DNA of 64,000 nucleotides. Source: Lacibacter sp. H407. GTDB lineage: Bacteria > Bacteroidota > Bacteroidia > Chitinophagales > Chitinophagaceae. The first letter of the stretch is position 1. Each line of letters starts with the position of its first letter. Below the pieces are notes generated by a model. That model had not been told where the DNA came from. It saw only the letters and a list, made by a program, of their open reading frames with translations, and ran no database searches. This document shows, one piece after another, positions 46,577 through 56,049 of the stretch. A program made the position numbers and the translations under genes. Location of the stretch: positions 4,340,001 through 4,404,000 of the forward strand of contig NZ_JBBKTU010000001.1 of assembly GCF_037892605.1 (NCBI RefSeq), given 5' to 3'.

Positions 46577-46725
46577 AATGATGTGTGTTTTATGGCGTCT
46601 ATTACACGTTCAAAAGAAAAAGGTTTACGATGGAGATAATTTTTTATTGATTTAACAAACCTGTCTAAAGATGTTTTTGAAAAGCGGATGAAGAAGTCAA
46701 CAAAAACAATCGACCTGCAAAATAG

Positions 46726-48000
46726 TTATGAAGCTGCACATGCTTTTACAGCCGCTACAAACTGCCGGATATCATCTGCGGAATTATATACCGATGGTGT
46801 TACACGCACACAACCTTCTTTTCCCAATGTACGGGCCACTGTAAATATTTTGTGTTCAGTGAACAGGTAATCGGCAACCTGAGCTGCTGTTTTATGTTTG
46901 ATGCGGAATGAAGCAATGGCACAGGAGAACTCACCCGGCACAACTACTTCAACAGTTGGATGTTGCTTTAATTCATTTACCCAAATACTTTTGAGATAGT
47001 GAAGCCGTGCTGAAATACGTTCAATACCCAACATCTGTTGAAAGGCAAGGCTTGTTGGAATGGTCATGATCACTGCAAAAGGTGTTGTACCAAAATGCGC
47101 CAGCTTGTTGATACTGGTTTCTGCGGCACTCGTATCACCAAACAAGGCCTTCATTTCGTTGATGCGTTCTTTTTTTACATAGAGAACTCCTGCCCCAACA
47201 GGGTTACCGATCCACTTATGCAGATTGAGCCCGACAAAATCTGAATTCAATTCTTTTACGTTGAATTTTATTTGTCCCAACGCATGTGCCGAATCGGTCA
47301 TTACATCTACTCCTTTTTCTTTGGCCATAGCAGCAATTTTTGCAACCGGCACGATCAAACCATTGATGTTAGAAACATGCGTGAGTAAGATAACGGTTGT
47401 TTTATCAGTGATCTGTTTGCGATACAACTCAACGATCTCTTCTTCGCTGGAAGGCAGTAATGGCATTTCAAATTCCTTTACCGCTATCTCTCTTCTTTTC
47501 TCCAGCATCCGGAATGTTTCGATCATGCTGAAATAATCAAGTTGATTCAATACCACTTCATCGCCCCTTTCAAACGGATAGCCTTGTATGGCAATATTCA
47601 ACGCTTCCGTTGCATTGCGTGTGATGATGATCTCTTCGTCCAAAACACCTAAGAAAGCAGCTACTTCTTTCTTTGCAGCAGCAGCTATACCCGGATATTC
47701 TTTTCGTGCAAACCTTGCCGCTTGCTTATTGGCTGTTGCCACATTTTTTTGAAAGGCTTGCAACACCGGTTTTGGTTGAATACCATAAAAACCATTTTCA
47801 AGATTGATATGATCATCAGCCACATCATAATATTTCTTAGCGATCTTATTCCAGAATTTCTCATCCGTAGCCCCGCCTTCAGCAGTAAAGTCGGCAGCAT
47901 CAATTGACAGATCATCATCTGCAAAAGCAACAGTTGGCAAACCAGCTATCATCAATCCACTTCCCATTTTCTTCAAAAAATCTTTGCGATCCTGTTTCAT
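46726..48000 (-). CDS. class V aminotransferase-fold PLP enzyme
   Basis: 424 residues. The fold-type I PLP core is visible: TRNATEALNIAIQG, VVLNQLDYFSM, VILLTHVSNINGL, VMTDSAHALGQI and LHKWIGNPVGAGVLYV (the Lys in LHKW is the PLP-binding residue). It resembles the isopenicillin N epimerase-like group. The N-terminus MKQDRKDFLKKMGSG with a hydrophobic stretch and AFADD looks like a Tat-type signal with Arg-Lys in place of Arg-Arg. Export is plausible but not certain. The SDR gene 34 bases upstream on the same strand suggests a shared unit. Confidence 0.9.
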   Translation of the reverse strand: MKQDRKDFLKKMGSGLMIAGLPTVAFADDDLSIDAADFTAEGGATDEKFWNKIAKKYYDVADDHINLENGFYGIQPKPVLQAFQKNVATANKQAARFARKEYPGIAAAAKKEVAAFLGVLDEEIIITRNATEALNIAIQGYPFERGDEVVLNQLDYFSMIETFRMLEKRREIAVKEFEMPLLPSSEEEIVELYRKQITDKTTVILLTHVSNINGLIVPVAKIAAMAKEKGVDVMTDSAHALGQIKFNVKELNSDFVGLNLHKWIGNPVGAGVLYVKKERINEMKALFGDTSAAETSINKLAHFGTTPFAVIMTIPTSLAFQQMLGIERISARLHYLKSIWVNELKQHPTVEVVVPGEFSCAIASFRIKHKTAAQVADYLFTEHKIFTVARTLGKEGCVRVTPSVYNSADDIRQFVAAVKACAAS

Positions 48001-48034
48001 ATATCAAGATTTAAATACAAAAAGAATGATCAAT

Positions 48035-48751
48035 TTATTTACCTCCCGGCATACTTGGCCGCACTTCAATTTTACTTGGCAGCGAACGTGGATTCATTTG
48101 CAGAATATCAACCACCAACTCTCCAATATCTTCGGGTTGTATTTTCCATGCATCGGCATCGTTAGGTACATGATTATTAAAATGAGTAGCTACCGAACCG
48201 GGCATAATGGTGGTTACTTTGATCCCATACTTGCGCAGATCCAGCATTACGGCCTGTGTAAAACCAACCAACCCAAATTTACTGGCATTGTATGCCGAGC
48301 CATTTTCGAAAAAATTTGTACCTGCCAAACTTGCAATGGTAATGATATAACCTTTGGTTTGTTTCAATGCTTCAATACTTGCTTTTACGCTGTTAAACAC
48401 ACCGGTAAGATTTGTATCCATGGTTTCTTTCCATTGCTCTTCGCTGATGTTTTCGATTGATGCAAAATGGCCAATACCTGCATTTGCTACAACCACATCC
48501 AGTTGACCAAAATGACTGATGGTAGCAGCGATCGCCTGTTGTTCCGATGCCAACGAACTTACATCCGATTCCAGTGCTAAGATCTTCGATGCATCTGAAC
48601 TTAATGTTTCAGCAGCTTTCCGTGCAGATTGCAGAGAACGGCCGGTAATGGCCACCTTCATGCCTTTCTCCAATAACGCTTTGGCAATTCCGTAACCGAT
48701 CCCTTTCGTTCCACCGGTTATATAGGCTACTTTCATTTCTATGGCACTCAT
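48035..48751 (-). CDS. SDR family oxidoreductase
   Basis: A 238-residue short-chain dehydrogenase. The cofactor-binding motif TGGTKGIG, the core NAG in VVANAGIG, and the catalytic YNASK (Tyr and Lys, with the Ser in TIASLAG) are present. It resembles ketoreductases of the FabG type, but the substrate is not predictable from sequence. Cytoplasmic. The aminotransferase-fold gene starts 34 bases downstream on the same strand, so they may form one operon. The gene stands close to the 48883 dehydrogenase lipoprotein, which is divergent. Confidence 0.93.
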   Translation of the reverse strand: MSAIEMKVAYITGGTKGIGYGIAKALLEKGMKVAITGRSLQSARKAAETLSSDASKILALESDVSSLASEQQAIAATISHFGQLDVVVANAGIGHFASIENISEEQWKETMDTNLTGVFNSVKASIEALKQTKGYIITIASLAGTNFFENGSAYNASKFGLVGFTQAVMLDLRKYGIKVTTIMPGSVATHFNNHVPNDADAWKIQPEDIGELVVDILQMNPRSLPSKIEVRPSMPGGK

Positions 48752-48882
48752 TTTGTTTAAGGTTTATGCGTGATTTTAATTTGAAAGTACGAATAAAAAG
48801 TCCGTGCTGCAGAAACCCAAACCCAGCGGCTTTTTTATCGTTTTACTTTCTTTACATTTACCGTTCAATTAAATAACTACAC

Positions 48883-50130
48883 ATGCAGGTCAAACAATTT
48901 ATTTATTTATCAGCCATCCTTGTTATTACGTCTCCTTTAGGATGCTCAAATAAATCCGCTACTACAGAAAATGGCAATGGTAACGGTGGAGATACGACCA
49001 AACTTCCTCCGGTTGAAACCAAGCAACCGAATTCAGATTATAAATCTGCATTTGCCGGACAAACAAGAATAGCAGGTGCAAAAACCACCACGCCATATAA
49101 AGTGGAAAAACTGGCTGAAAAAATTGAACGGCCCTGGGCCATTATTCCACTGCCTGATGGAAGGTTGCTCACCACACACAAATCGGGCTTTATGCAGCTG
49201 TTTGATGGCAATGGTGTTTCGCTCAAAAAAATTACGGGACTACCTGCTGTTGATGCAAGTGGGCAAGGTGGTTTGCTCGATGTAGCATTGGACCCTGATT
49301 TCAACAACAACAAAATTATCTATTGGTCCTTCTCCGAAAAATATGATGTGGGCAACCTGATGTCTGTTGCAAAAGGAACACTCAATGAAGCTGCAGGTAC
49401 AGTTGATAATGCAGTGGTGATCTTTCGTGCAACACCTGCGTTAAAAAATACCAGTTACCATTATGGCTCACGGTTGATATTTGATAAAGATGGCAACCTG
49501 TTTGCAAGTACAGGCGAACGTTCTGTAATGGAAGGTCGTGTACAGGCGCAATCACTTTCATCTGGTTTGGGAAAGATCTTTAAGATCACCAAAGAAGGAA
49601 AACCGGCTCCCGGCAATCCCTTCATGAATCAGGCTGGTGCAATGCCGGAAATTTATTCTTATGGCAACCGTAATGTGCAAAGCATGGACATTCATCCCGT
49701 AACCGGTGAATTATGGGCTGCAGAGTTTGGTCCACGTGGCGGCGATGAATTAAACCTCATCAAAGCAGGAAAAAATTATGGCTGGCCAACCATTACTTAC
49801 GGTATTGAATATGGTGGTGCAAAGATTGGTGACGCTATTCAGCAAAAAGAAGGCATGGAACAACCGGTGTATTATTGGGATCCTGTATTATCTCCCGGTG
49901 GTATGAGTTTTTATAAAGGCAATGCAATTCCGGAATGGGAAAATAACTTGTTCATTGGTGGATTGAGCAGTGCACATATTGTACGCCTCATTATTGTAAA
50001 CAACAAAGTGGTAGGTGAAGAACGACTGTTGGCTGATAAAGGTGAACGTTTTCGTGATGTTGCGTATTACAACGGCATGTTGTATGCAGTAACAGATGGC
50101 GGAAGTATGTACCGTATCAGTAAGCAATAA
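48883..50130 (+). CDS. PQQ-dependent sugar dehydrogenase (YliI-like) lipoprotein
   Basis: 415 residues. The N-terminus is a lipoprotein signal with PLGC (Cys21). The rest is a six-bladed propeller of the soluble GSDH/YliI type: RPWAIIPLPDGRLL, QGGLLDVALDPDF, YHYGSRLIFDKDGNLF, GEL...AEFGPRGGDELNLIKAGKNYGWP, and LSPGGMSFYKG. The family oxidises aldose sugars with pyrroloquinoline quinone. PQQ synthesis genes are not in this window, so the cofactor may be imported. It is exported and lipid-anchored, and ends in a strong terminator. Confidence 0.93.
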   Translation: MQVKQFIYLSAILVITSPLGCSNKSATTENGNGNGGDTTKLPPVETKQPNSDYKSAFAGQTRIAGAKTTTPYKVEKLAEKIERPWAIIPLPDGRLLTTHKSGFMQLFDGNGVSLKKITGLPAVDASGQGGLLDVALDPDFNNNKIIYWSFSEKYDVGNLMSVAKGTLNEAAGTVDNAVVIFRATPALKNTSYHYGSRLIFDKDGNLFASTGERSVMEGRVQAQSLSSGLGKIFKITKEGKPAPGNPFMNQAGAMPEIYSYGNRNVQSMDIHPVTGELWAAEFGPRGGDELNLIKAGKNYGWPTITYGIEYGGAKIGDAIQQKEGMEQPVYYWDPVLSPGGMSFYKGNAIPEWENNLFIGGLSSAHIVRLIIVNNKVVGEERLLADKGERFRDVAYYNGMLYAVTDGGSMYRISKQ

Positions 50131-50150
50131 ATTCAACTGATTGATCTCAT

Positions 50151-50182
50151 AAAAAAAGTTCGTGCCTGCACGAACTTTTTTT
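50151..50182 (+). terminator. terminator of the PQQ dehydrogenase gene
   Basis: AAAAAAAGTTCGTGC (50151-50165) pairs with GCACGAACTTTTTTT (50168-50182), a nearly perfect hairpin with A and T runs. It starts 20 bases beyond the stop. Confidence 0.92.
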
Positions 50183-50318
50183 ATGCTTGTACAGAAGCAG
50201 AAGAGGAATAATTGTCGCTTTATGTGCTGCATAAGCCAATAAACACAAGAAACTACCGCTTGTATTTTCCTGTTGCATACATTCCGTTTATAAATTCTAT
50301 TTTGATAAAAACAATTAC

Positions 50319-50852
50319 ATGAAACCTTTTCTCCTTATCATCGCCTTGCTGTTTTGCTATGCAATTTTGCCTGCACAAAACAAGGTAAATCCCATTATCA
50401 AATCGTATGGTACTGTTTTTGAAATTCCAACAGCCGATCATAAACCCGACCCTTCAATTGATTACAAGATCATAGTAGAGCTCACAGAAAATACCCCCAA
50501 AGCTGATTCACTGAATATTTACCTGGAAGCAATTGCAACACTTATTAATCTGCATGCAGCCGAAGGGGTACCTGCAAAAAATATTCATATCGCTGTGGTG
50601 TTGCGAAAAGCTGCTACCTATGCGGTACTGGGGGATGAATTGTTTCGTAAATATTTCAAGGTAGAAAATCCAAACCGTCAGTTACTGAAAGAACTGCAGG
50701 ATGCAGGTGTAGAGTTTTTTGTTTGCGGACAAACCATGATCAAACGCAACATGAAAGAAGAAGAGTTGATGCCGGGCACAAAAATTGCAAGCTCTGGGTT
50801 AACCACCATCAGCACACTGCAATTGCAAGGCTATACGATGATCAAATTCTGA
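50319..50852 (+). CDS. secreted DsrE family protein
   Basis: A 177-residue protein with a signal peptide (MKPFLLIIALLFCYAILPAQ) and a DsrE/YchN-type domain. Visible motifs include IALAV-like strands (NIHIAVVLRK), a conserved Cys in FFVCGQT, and the C-terminal STLQLQGYTMIKF. DsrE proteins take part in sulfur relay or sensing; here an exported form with one Cys. It is convergent with a Crp-type regulator (50900-51571) that itself has CxxC motifs, which may hint at redox or sulfur-linked control. Confidence 0.88.
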   Translation: MKPFLLIIALLFCYAILPAQNKVNPIIKSYGTVFEIPTADHKPDPSIDYKIIVELTENTPKADSLNIYLEAIATLINLHAAEGVPAKNIHIAVVLRKAATYAVLGDELFRKYFKVENPNRQLLKELQDAGVEFFVCGQTMIKRNMKEEELMPGTKIASSGLTTISTLQLQGYTMIKF

Positions 50853-50899
50853 TACGTTTAGTTTTTGATTAGCAGATTTGTTTAGGCAAACAATCAGCA

Positions 50900-51571
50900 T
50901 CATTTCTGTTGAAGTAACTCGGGGGCTTGTGCTTCACCTTTTTCATCACCACAATTTCCAATACATCCTATGCTTTCACCAAAGTACACTTTACCTTTTT
51001 TAATTTGTACCAGTTGTTTGTCTTGCAAACGACGCATAGCTCTGATCACCGTTTCCACACGGAGTGAAGTCATCTCTGAAATTTGTTTCCTTGTAAGTTT
51101 GATTTTATTGCAGGATGCACAAATATGATCGCTTGTACTTTTAAGATAATTTAATAACGACATGACCATTTTTTCCGGATCATGGTTTCCCATTTCTTTC
51201 ACCATAAAAAATTTAAACCGCAAACGCTCCGTAAGCAATTTCGAAAAAGCAAAATGGATCTCCGGTTGACTTTTCAACAACTGATAAAATACCGGCTTGT
51301 GCAATCGCAACACCAACGATTCTTTATTTGCAATAGCTGTTGCAGCAAATTTTCCACCGTCGAATAACGGCAATTCGCCGATACTTTCGCCGGGTTCAAC
51401 CAAACGCTGTAAATATTCCTTCCCCTCTTCATCAATATTTACCCAGCGTAGCTGTCCACCTTCTACCTGATAGTAAAAATTGCAAACCTGACCTTCTTTG
51501 AAAAGATGTTCGCCTGTTGCCAGTTGCTTGTAGGTTGCACCCCAGGCTAACAGAATATCTGTATTGATCAT
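50900..51571 (-). CDS. Crp/Fnr-type regulator with four C-terminal cysteines
   Basis: A 223-residue regulator: the N-terminal cNMP-type beta barrel (about residues 20-125), a central helix, and a C-terminal helix-turn-helix (about 158-190, RKQISEMTSLRVETVIRAMRRL). Cysteines lie at Cys151 and Cys154 (CASC) and Cys203 and Cys207 (CIGNC), around the HTH, plus Cys30 in the barrel. Two Cys pairs next to the DNA-binding part suggest a metal or [Fe-S] cluster, unlike the classic FNR order where they are N-terminal. It is convergent with the DsrE gene. Confidence 0.9.
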   Translation of the reverse strand: MINTDILLAWGATYKQLATGEHLFKEGQVCNFYYQVEGGQLRWVNIDEEGKEYLQRLVEPGESIGELPLFDGGKFAATAIANKESLVLRLHKPVFYQLLKSQPEIHFAFSKLLTERLRFKFFMVKEMGNHDPEKMVMSLLNYLKSTSDHICASCNKIKLTRKQISEMTSLRVETVIRAMRRLQDKQLVQIKKGKVYFGESIGCIGNCGDEKGEAQAPELLQQK

Positions 51572-51738
51572 GGCTGTTTTGTAAGGTTAATTAGAAGAAG
51601 TAAAAGGTAACATTTATTCGGCTGTATTTCAAATTACATTTCAATTACCTGCAAACTAACTGCAAAAAATATTCCGCCTTTTTAACCCGACACCAGGCAG
51701 GTAAATGAATGCTTATCAAATCCAGAGCAATGAATGCG

Positions 51739-51770
51739 TTGCAACAGTTGAGGCGGAGGAGCTATCTTTG
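51739..51770 (+). promoter_or_regulatory. promoter of the EcsC gene (TTG, 21 bases, TATCTTTG)
   Basis: A TTG at 51739-51741 and an exact -7 box TATCTTTG at 51763-51770, separated by 21 bases. The ATG at 51780 follows by 9 bases, so the transcript would have almost no leader. Confidence 0.6.
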
Positions 51771-51779
51771 TAACAACGC

Positions 51780-52502
51780 ATGACAAACACATACAACACT
51801 TTTATTCGCAAAGAATTCACTGCATGGCAACGGGAGATGTTACGTAAGCCATCGCTCTTCAATGGCTTATCGAAACGTATACAAACAAAGATCAACAACT
51901 GGATCCCCGAAAAAATTCATGTCGCTGTAACTGCTACAATTAAGCAATTAATTAAAGCTGTACTGTTTGGTGCAAAACATACAACGGCCCATCCGCTTTT
52001 GGATAAGAGTTTGCAGGAGCGGGAACTGGCCATTGAAAAGAAAATCGAGACGTATAAAAAAACTGCAGCAGTTGAAGGTGGAATTGCAGGTGCCGGTGGA
52101 ATTCTTCTGGGCCTTGCCGATTTTCCCGTATTGATCGGCATCAAAATGAAATTGCTGTTTGACATTGCCAGCCTGTATGGCTTTGATGTGAATGATTATA
52201 AAGAGCGGGTGTATTTGCTGCATATTTTTGAGCTTGCTTTTTCCAGTCATGCCCATCGTAAAACAATTTATTTGAAGATGACGGATTGGGAAACGAAGAA
52301 ACAACAACTGCCCGACGACATCAATCAATTCGACTGGCGCAATTTTCAACAGGAATACCGTGACTATATTGATCTGGCTAAAATGGCACAGCTTATTCCA
52401 CTCATTGGTGCACCGGTAGGTTTAGTGGTGAACTATCGCTTGCTGAAAAAATTAGGCAGCACTGCCATGAATGCATACCGCATGCGGTTGTTGAACGATT
52501 GA
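51780..52502 (+). CDS. EcsC family protein
   Basis: A 240-residue EcsC-type protein: GGIAGAGGILLGLADFPVLIGIKMKLLFDIASLYGFDV is the conserved part (I give it in pieces: GIAGAGGILLG, ADFPVLI, KLLFDIASLYG), followed by the conserved KMAQLIPLIGAPVGLVVNYRLL. EcsC proteins are linked to the Ecs transporter of Bacillus, but Bacteroidota have the gene alone, and its job is unknown. There is a hydrophobic glycine-rich segment that may associate with membranes. It is convergent with the M1 peptidase gene (stop at 52529), 26 bases away. Confidence 0.9.
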   Translation: MTNTYNTFIRKEFTAWQREMLRKPSLFNGLSKRIQTKINNWIPEKIHVAVTATIKQLIKAVLFGAKHTTAHPLLDKSLQERELAIEKKIETYKKTAAVEGGIAGAGGILLGLADFPVLIGIKMKLLFDIASLYGFDVNDYKERVYLLHIFELAFSSHAHRKTIYLKMTDWETKKQQLPDDINQFDWRNFQQEYRDYIDLAKMAQLIPLIGAPVGLVVNYRLLKKLGSTAMNAYRMRLLND

Positions 52503-52528
52503 TCGAACAATACTTACGCATCAACAAC

Positions 52529-54124
52529 TTATTCGATGATCACTTTCTTTAAATAAAAAACAGTGGGGTCAACCTGTATCATTGAATTGCTGGTTATTTC
52601 AACTCCCTTCTTATCAACTACTACTTTTTGAATTCCCTGATCAGTTTCTATTTCCATTGGCAACGCCATATCAAGATTGAGTAAACGAACACGGTAATTA
52701 TTGTCGCCTGTTTGTTTTACATGCACTTCCAGTTTATTGGTTGTGTACAAAAACAATTGAAACAACGGCTGTAAACTTACGCCATGTGCTTTGCTGAATA
52801 GTTGCTCCACATCAGTTGTTGTAACCGTATTATCGTAAGTATATTGCGGATCAGTTGCCAGCTTCTTCAATGTGGGAAAGAAAATTTCATCGCCCATTAC
52901 ATACCGGAGCGTATGCATAAAAAAAGCACCTTTTCCGTAGATATCGGATTGATAGACCTGATCACTATCGATCTCCTCACCTTGTACGATCGGCAAACGG
53001 TTTTGTGCAGATCTTGCTGTTTGTTGCATACGTTTACGATAAGCATCTTCTCCGTCCAACTCACGTGTGGCCATTGCATCGCCAAAAACACAAATGCCTT
53101 CCTGTATCCACATATGTGCCCAATCACGATTGGTTACTTTATTAGCCCACCATTCGTGTCCGAATTCGTGATGGAGCAACCAGTCAAAATCTTTACCACC
53201 TACCTGTTGATAATTGTATTTATTCCCATAGGCAATATTCGTTTGGTGTTCCATTCCTAAATGGGGCGTTTCGGTTGCTGCAATGCGTTCCTTCACCCAT
53301 GGATATTCACCAAAATATTTTTCAAGTATGCGACAGGATTGTTCAAACAGGTCGAGTAGTTTTTCTGCACGGTTAAAATTTTCCTCCAGCACATAATATT
53401 CCATTGGAACTTTATTGCCGTTGATAGTTGTATACGTTCGCTTTGCCACTTTGTAATTACCAATATTGAACAGAATGCAATAGTTGCTGATGGTATAGTT
53501 TGTTTTCCAATGATAGGTCGACTTCGCTTTTTTAGTGGTTACTTTTTTCAACAATCCCGGTCCGGTTACCACCAACCCTTTCGGAACGGTGATCATCATA
53601 TCGGCGCCTTCGTTAGGTTCATCGCTTGGATGATCTTTACAGGGAAATAATGTTTTACCTCCTTCGCCTTGATTTGAAACAGCGATCCACGGATTGCCTT
53701 TACCATCAGTTGACCATTGAAACCCTCCCTCCCAAGGTGGCCGTGCAGCAACACCGGGTTTGCCCCCATAGCTGATCTTTACCTTTACTTTACCTGCTGC
53801 TAATTGTTGAGGCATCGTAATGTTGATCAGATCATTCTCCGTATGCGAAAATTTTTGCGACTTTCCATTCACAAGTACATTACTGATAGTGAATCCATGC
53901 CACAGATCGAATAACAAACTGCTGGTTGGCTGTAATACATTCACATCAATTTCTGTAAAGCCATTGATTGTTTGCTGTGCAGGATCAACTTCAAGCGATA
54001 ATGTATAATGCCTGATATCCAGGTTCGCCTGTTCGGGTTTTAATTTTCCACCTGATTTTAAATTCTGGGCTTGTGTATTCAACATGCATAGAAGCAATAA
54101 CAGGAAAGAGGAAAAAAGTCGCAT
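52529..54124 (-). CDS. M1 family metallopeptidase
   Basis: A 531-residue exported aminopeptidase-type protein. Signal peptide MRLFSSFLLLLLCMLNTQAQ, N-terminal beta domain, then the gluzincin motif HHEFGHEWWANK (HExxH at about residues 318-322) with the third ligand Glu in WIQEGICVF (about 340). The substrate-binding GAMEN-like motif here is ETPHLGMEHQT. M1 enzymes remove N-terminal residues from peptides. The C-terminal helical bundle is shorter than in classic PepN. The Crp-type gene at 54237 starts 112 bases away on the opposite strand. Confidence 0.93.
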   Translation of the reverse strand: MRLFSSFLLLLLCMLNTQAQNLKSGGKLKPEQANLDIRHYTLSLEVDPAQQTINGFTEIDVNVLQPTSSLLFDLWHGFTISNVLVNGKSQKFSHTENDLINITMPQQLAAGKVKVKISYGGKPGVAARPPWEGGFQWSTDGKGNPWIAVSNQGEGGKTLFPCKDHPSDEPNEGADMMITVPKGLVVTGPGLLKKVTTKKAKSTYHWKTNYTISNYCILFNIGNYKVAKRTYTTINGNKVPMEYYVLEENFNRAEKLLDLFEQSCRILEKYFGEYPWVKERIAATETPHLGMEHQTNIAYGNKYNYQQVGGKDFDWLLHHEFGHEWWANKVTNRDWAHMWIQEGICVFGDAMATRELDGEDAYRKRMQQTARSAQNRLPIVQGEEIDSDQVYQSDIYGKGAFFMHTLRYVMGDEIFFPTLKKLATDPQYTYDNTVTTTDVEQLFSKAHGVSLQPLFQLFLYTTNKLEVHVKQTGDNNYRVRLLNLDMALPMEIETDQGIQKVVVDKKGVEITSNSMIQVDPTVFYLKKVIIE

Positions 54125-54236
54125 GGTTGATGGTTTGTATGAAGTTAATTATTCTCAACATGTGTTGCAGCAGAAATACACAAAAAAATTAGCCTTTATA
54201 CTTCGTTCAATATTTCATCGCTGCTCCTTATATTTA

Positions 54237-54803
54237 ATGATGCAGGAACTGCTACATCATATCAAACAATATGCACCACTCAGCGAAGAAGCTGAACAAA
54301 GCCTGTACGATTGTTTTGAACAGGTTGTGTTTGCCAAACAACAGCATCTGCTCACAGAAGGAAAAATCTGCCGTCATCTTTATTTTTTAGAGAAGGGCGC
54401 CCTGCGTGGTTATTACAATCTTGATGGTAAAGAGATCACGCATTGGTTTGGATTTGAAAATAATTTTGTTACTTCCTTTCACAGTTTTATTACACAGGAG
54501 CCTTCAGTAGAAAATATTCAATTGCTGGAAGGAAGCATTCTCTGGTCAATCTCAAAAGACACACTCTCTACATTACTCAACCGCTATCACGATATTGAAC
54601 GGTTGGTACGTATTGCTACTGAAAGCTATTATTTACGCCTGGAAGAACGGTTTGTGAATGCTCAGTTTAAAACAGCGGCTGAACGTTATGAGCAACTGAT
54701 GACTGAATCACCGCATATCCTGGAACGTGTACCGCTTGGATATGTTGCCTCCTATCTCGGCATCAGTCAGGAAACCTTGAGCCGCATCCGCAGCCGTCTT
54801 TAA
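54237..54803 (+). CDS. Crp/Fnr family transcriptional regulator
   Basis: A 188-residue regulator with the beta-barrel sensor (about residues 20-120: [27 protein letters not shown]) and a short C-terminal helix-turn-helix ([23 protein letters not shown]). The start at 54237 (or 54240) is chosen because the family begins with [14 protein letters not shown]; the frame is open to 54084, overlapping the M1 gene's start antisense. It is divergent from the M1 peptidase and lies 84 bases before the YiaA/B gene; either could be a target. Confidence 0.92.
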   Translation: MMQELLHHIKQYAPLSEEAEQSLYDCFEQVVFAKQQHLLTEGKICRHLYFLEKGALRGYYNLDGKEITHWFGFENNFVTSFHSFITQEPSVENIQLLEGSILWSISKDTLSTLLNRYHDIERLVRIATESYYLRLEERFVNAQFKTAAERYEQLMTESPHILERVPLGYVASYLGISQETLSRIRSRL

Positions 54804-54886
54804 CATTTCCGGTATTGAATTTTGACTTTTGTCAAATAGTCTCTGCCATTACACAGATAGTTTTGTTGGAAACAACAGAACAGTTT

Positions 54887-55315
54887 ATGGAACAAAAACA
54901 AACCCTCGCTCCTTCGCCTGCATTTATTGCAGCATCCTGGACATCACTCATTATCGGCATCACGGCTTTCATTATTGGCTTGTGGAATGCAGACATTCAG
55001 CTGAATGAAAAAGGCTATTACTTCACTGTATTGCTGTTTGGATTATTTGCAGCGATCTCCGTGCAAAAAGCAGTGCGTGATCAACTGGAAGGTATTCCTG
55101 TTACAAATCTCTATTATGGTATTGCCTGGTTTGCAACCATTACTTCTATCATTCTATTAGTGGTTGGATTATGGAATGCCGAACTCGAACGAAGCGAAAA
55201 AGGTTTCTATGCCATGGCGTTTACACTCAGTTTATTTGCAGCGATTGCAGTACAAAAAAATACAAGAGACAGTAAAGCAAGCGAAAGCATACACAAAGAA
55301 GAACATCAGCAATAA
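54887..55315 (+). CDS. YiaA/YiaB two-helix membrane protein
   Basis: A 142-residue inner membrane protein with four hydrophobic helices in two copies of the YiaA/YiaB unit. The first copy is [51 protein letters not shown] (in pieces: [30 protein letters not shown]); the second mirrors it ([30 protein letters not shown]). Function unknown. The ATG at 54887 begins the family sequence. It follows the Crp-type regulator on the same strand. Confidence 0.92.
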   Translation: MEQKQTLAPSPAFIAASWTSLIIGITAFIIGLWNADIQLNEKGYYFTVLLFGLFAAISVQKAVRDQLEGIPVTNLYYGIAWFATITSIILLVVGLWNAELERSEKGFYAMAFTLSLFAAIAVQKNTRDSKASESIHKEEHQQ

Positions 55316-55349
55316 AAAAAATCAGCCCATGCAAATTGCATGGGCTGAT
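55312..55349 (-). terminator. terminator of the DinB gene
   Basis: ATCAGCCCATGCAA (55321-55334) pairs perfectly with TTGCATGGGCTGAT (55336-55349). On the minus strand it runs into nine T residues, so it ends the DinB gene whose stop is at 55371. It also lies just beyond the YiaA/B stop. Confidence 0.92.
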
Positions 55350-55370
55350 CACTTACTATTGAGATCATTT

Positions 55371-55871
55371 TTATTTCAACAATAACATTTGCCCGATATG
55401 ATTGGCCATGTGTCCGGTACGGTTGAGCAATACATTCAATTTATTCCGGTGAGGCTCGTTTGCAAAATCTTCTGCTGATACAGCTGTGTGACGTTCCAGC
55501 CATTCATCAACACTTGTTGTTTGAAAAACCGTTTCCAGTTTTGCATTCACTGCTTCCAGCTTTTCTTTCAAATCAGCAATGGCAGGCATTGGCAATCCCG
55601 ATTTATCCGGGTTTTTAATAAATACTTCATCGAGTTCGGGATACAACCGGTCGCTGAAGTCCAGCAACGGAAACAATGCATCACTTACTGCAATTAAATG
55701 CCCAAGCAAATAAATGCCTGTGTTTCTTCCCGGCGCAATTTCTTTCATCAATTGCTCATCCGATAACGAGTCGATCAATTTTGTTAAGTACTTATTTTGC
55801 GATTCCCATGCAGATAATGCCATCTTAACTACCAGGTTCAATTGCGTGGTTTCTTTTTCCATATCATTCAT
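55371..55871 (-). CDS. DinB family protein
   Basis: A 166-residue four-helix bundle of the DinB/DUF664 type with the usual three histidines for a metal: YLLGHLIA, RHTAV and RTGHMANHIGQMLL. These domains bind a divalent metal and some have thiol-transfer activity; this one cannot be assigned to a reaction. An internal ATG at 55862 would also work. Cytoplasmic. It lies 178 bases before the DUF418 genes, which run the other way. Confidence 0.92.
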   Translation of the reverse strand: MNDMEKETTQLNLVVKMALSAWESQNKYLTKLIDSLSDEQLMKEIAPGRNTGIYLLGHLIAVSDALFPLLDFSDRLYPELDEVFIKNPDKSGLPMPAIADLKEKLEAVNAKLETVFQTTSVDEWLERHTAVSAEDFANEPHRNKLNVLLNRTGHMANHIGQMLLLK

Positions 55872-56049
55872 TCATTTATCGCACAAAGTTAGGGGGCTTT
55901 CGAGGAATCCTTACAAAGGCTTATACAGTGATCCCCGATCGGGTGTTGATGATCATCCCAACCGAAAATTCAGAATACCACTTGCATTTACCAATTCTAA
56001 TTTCTAAGTTTATTGGTCATCTCTCCCTTCACTCAACCAAAATCTACTC

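Noticed and set aside
46726-48000. A firm twin-arginine signal in the class V aminotransferase-fold protein
   Set aside because: The motif has Arg-Lys instead of Arg-Arg, so Tat export is left as a possibility.
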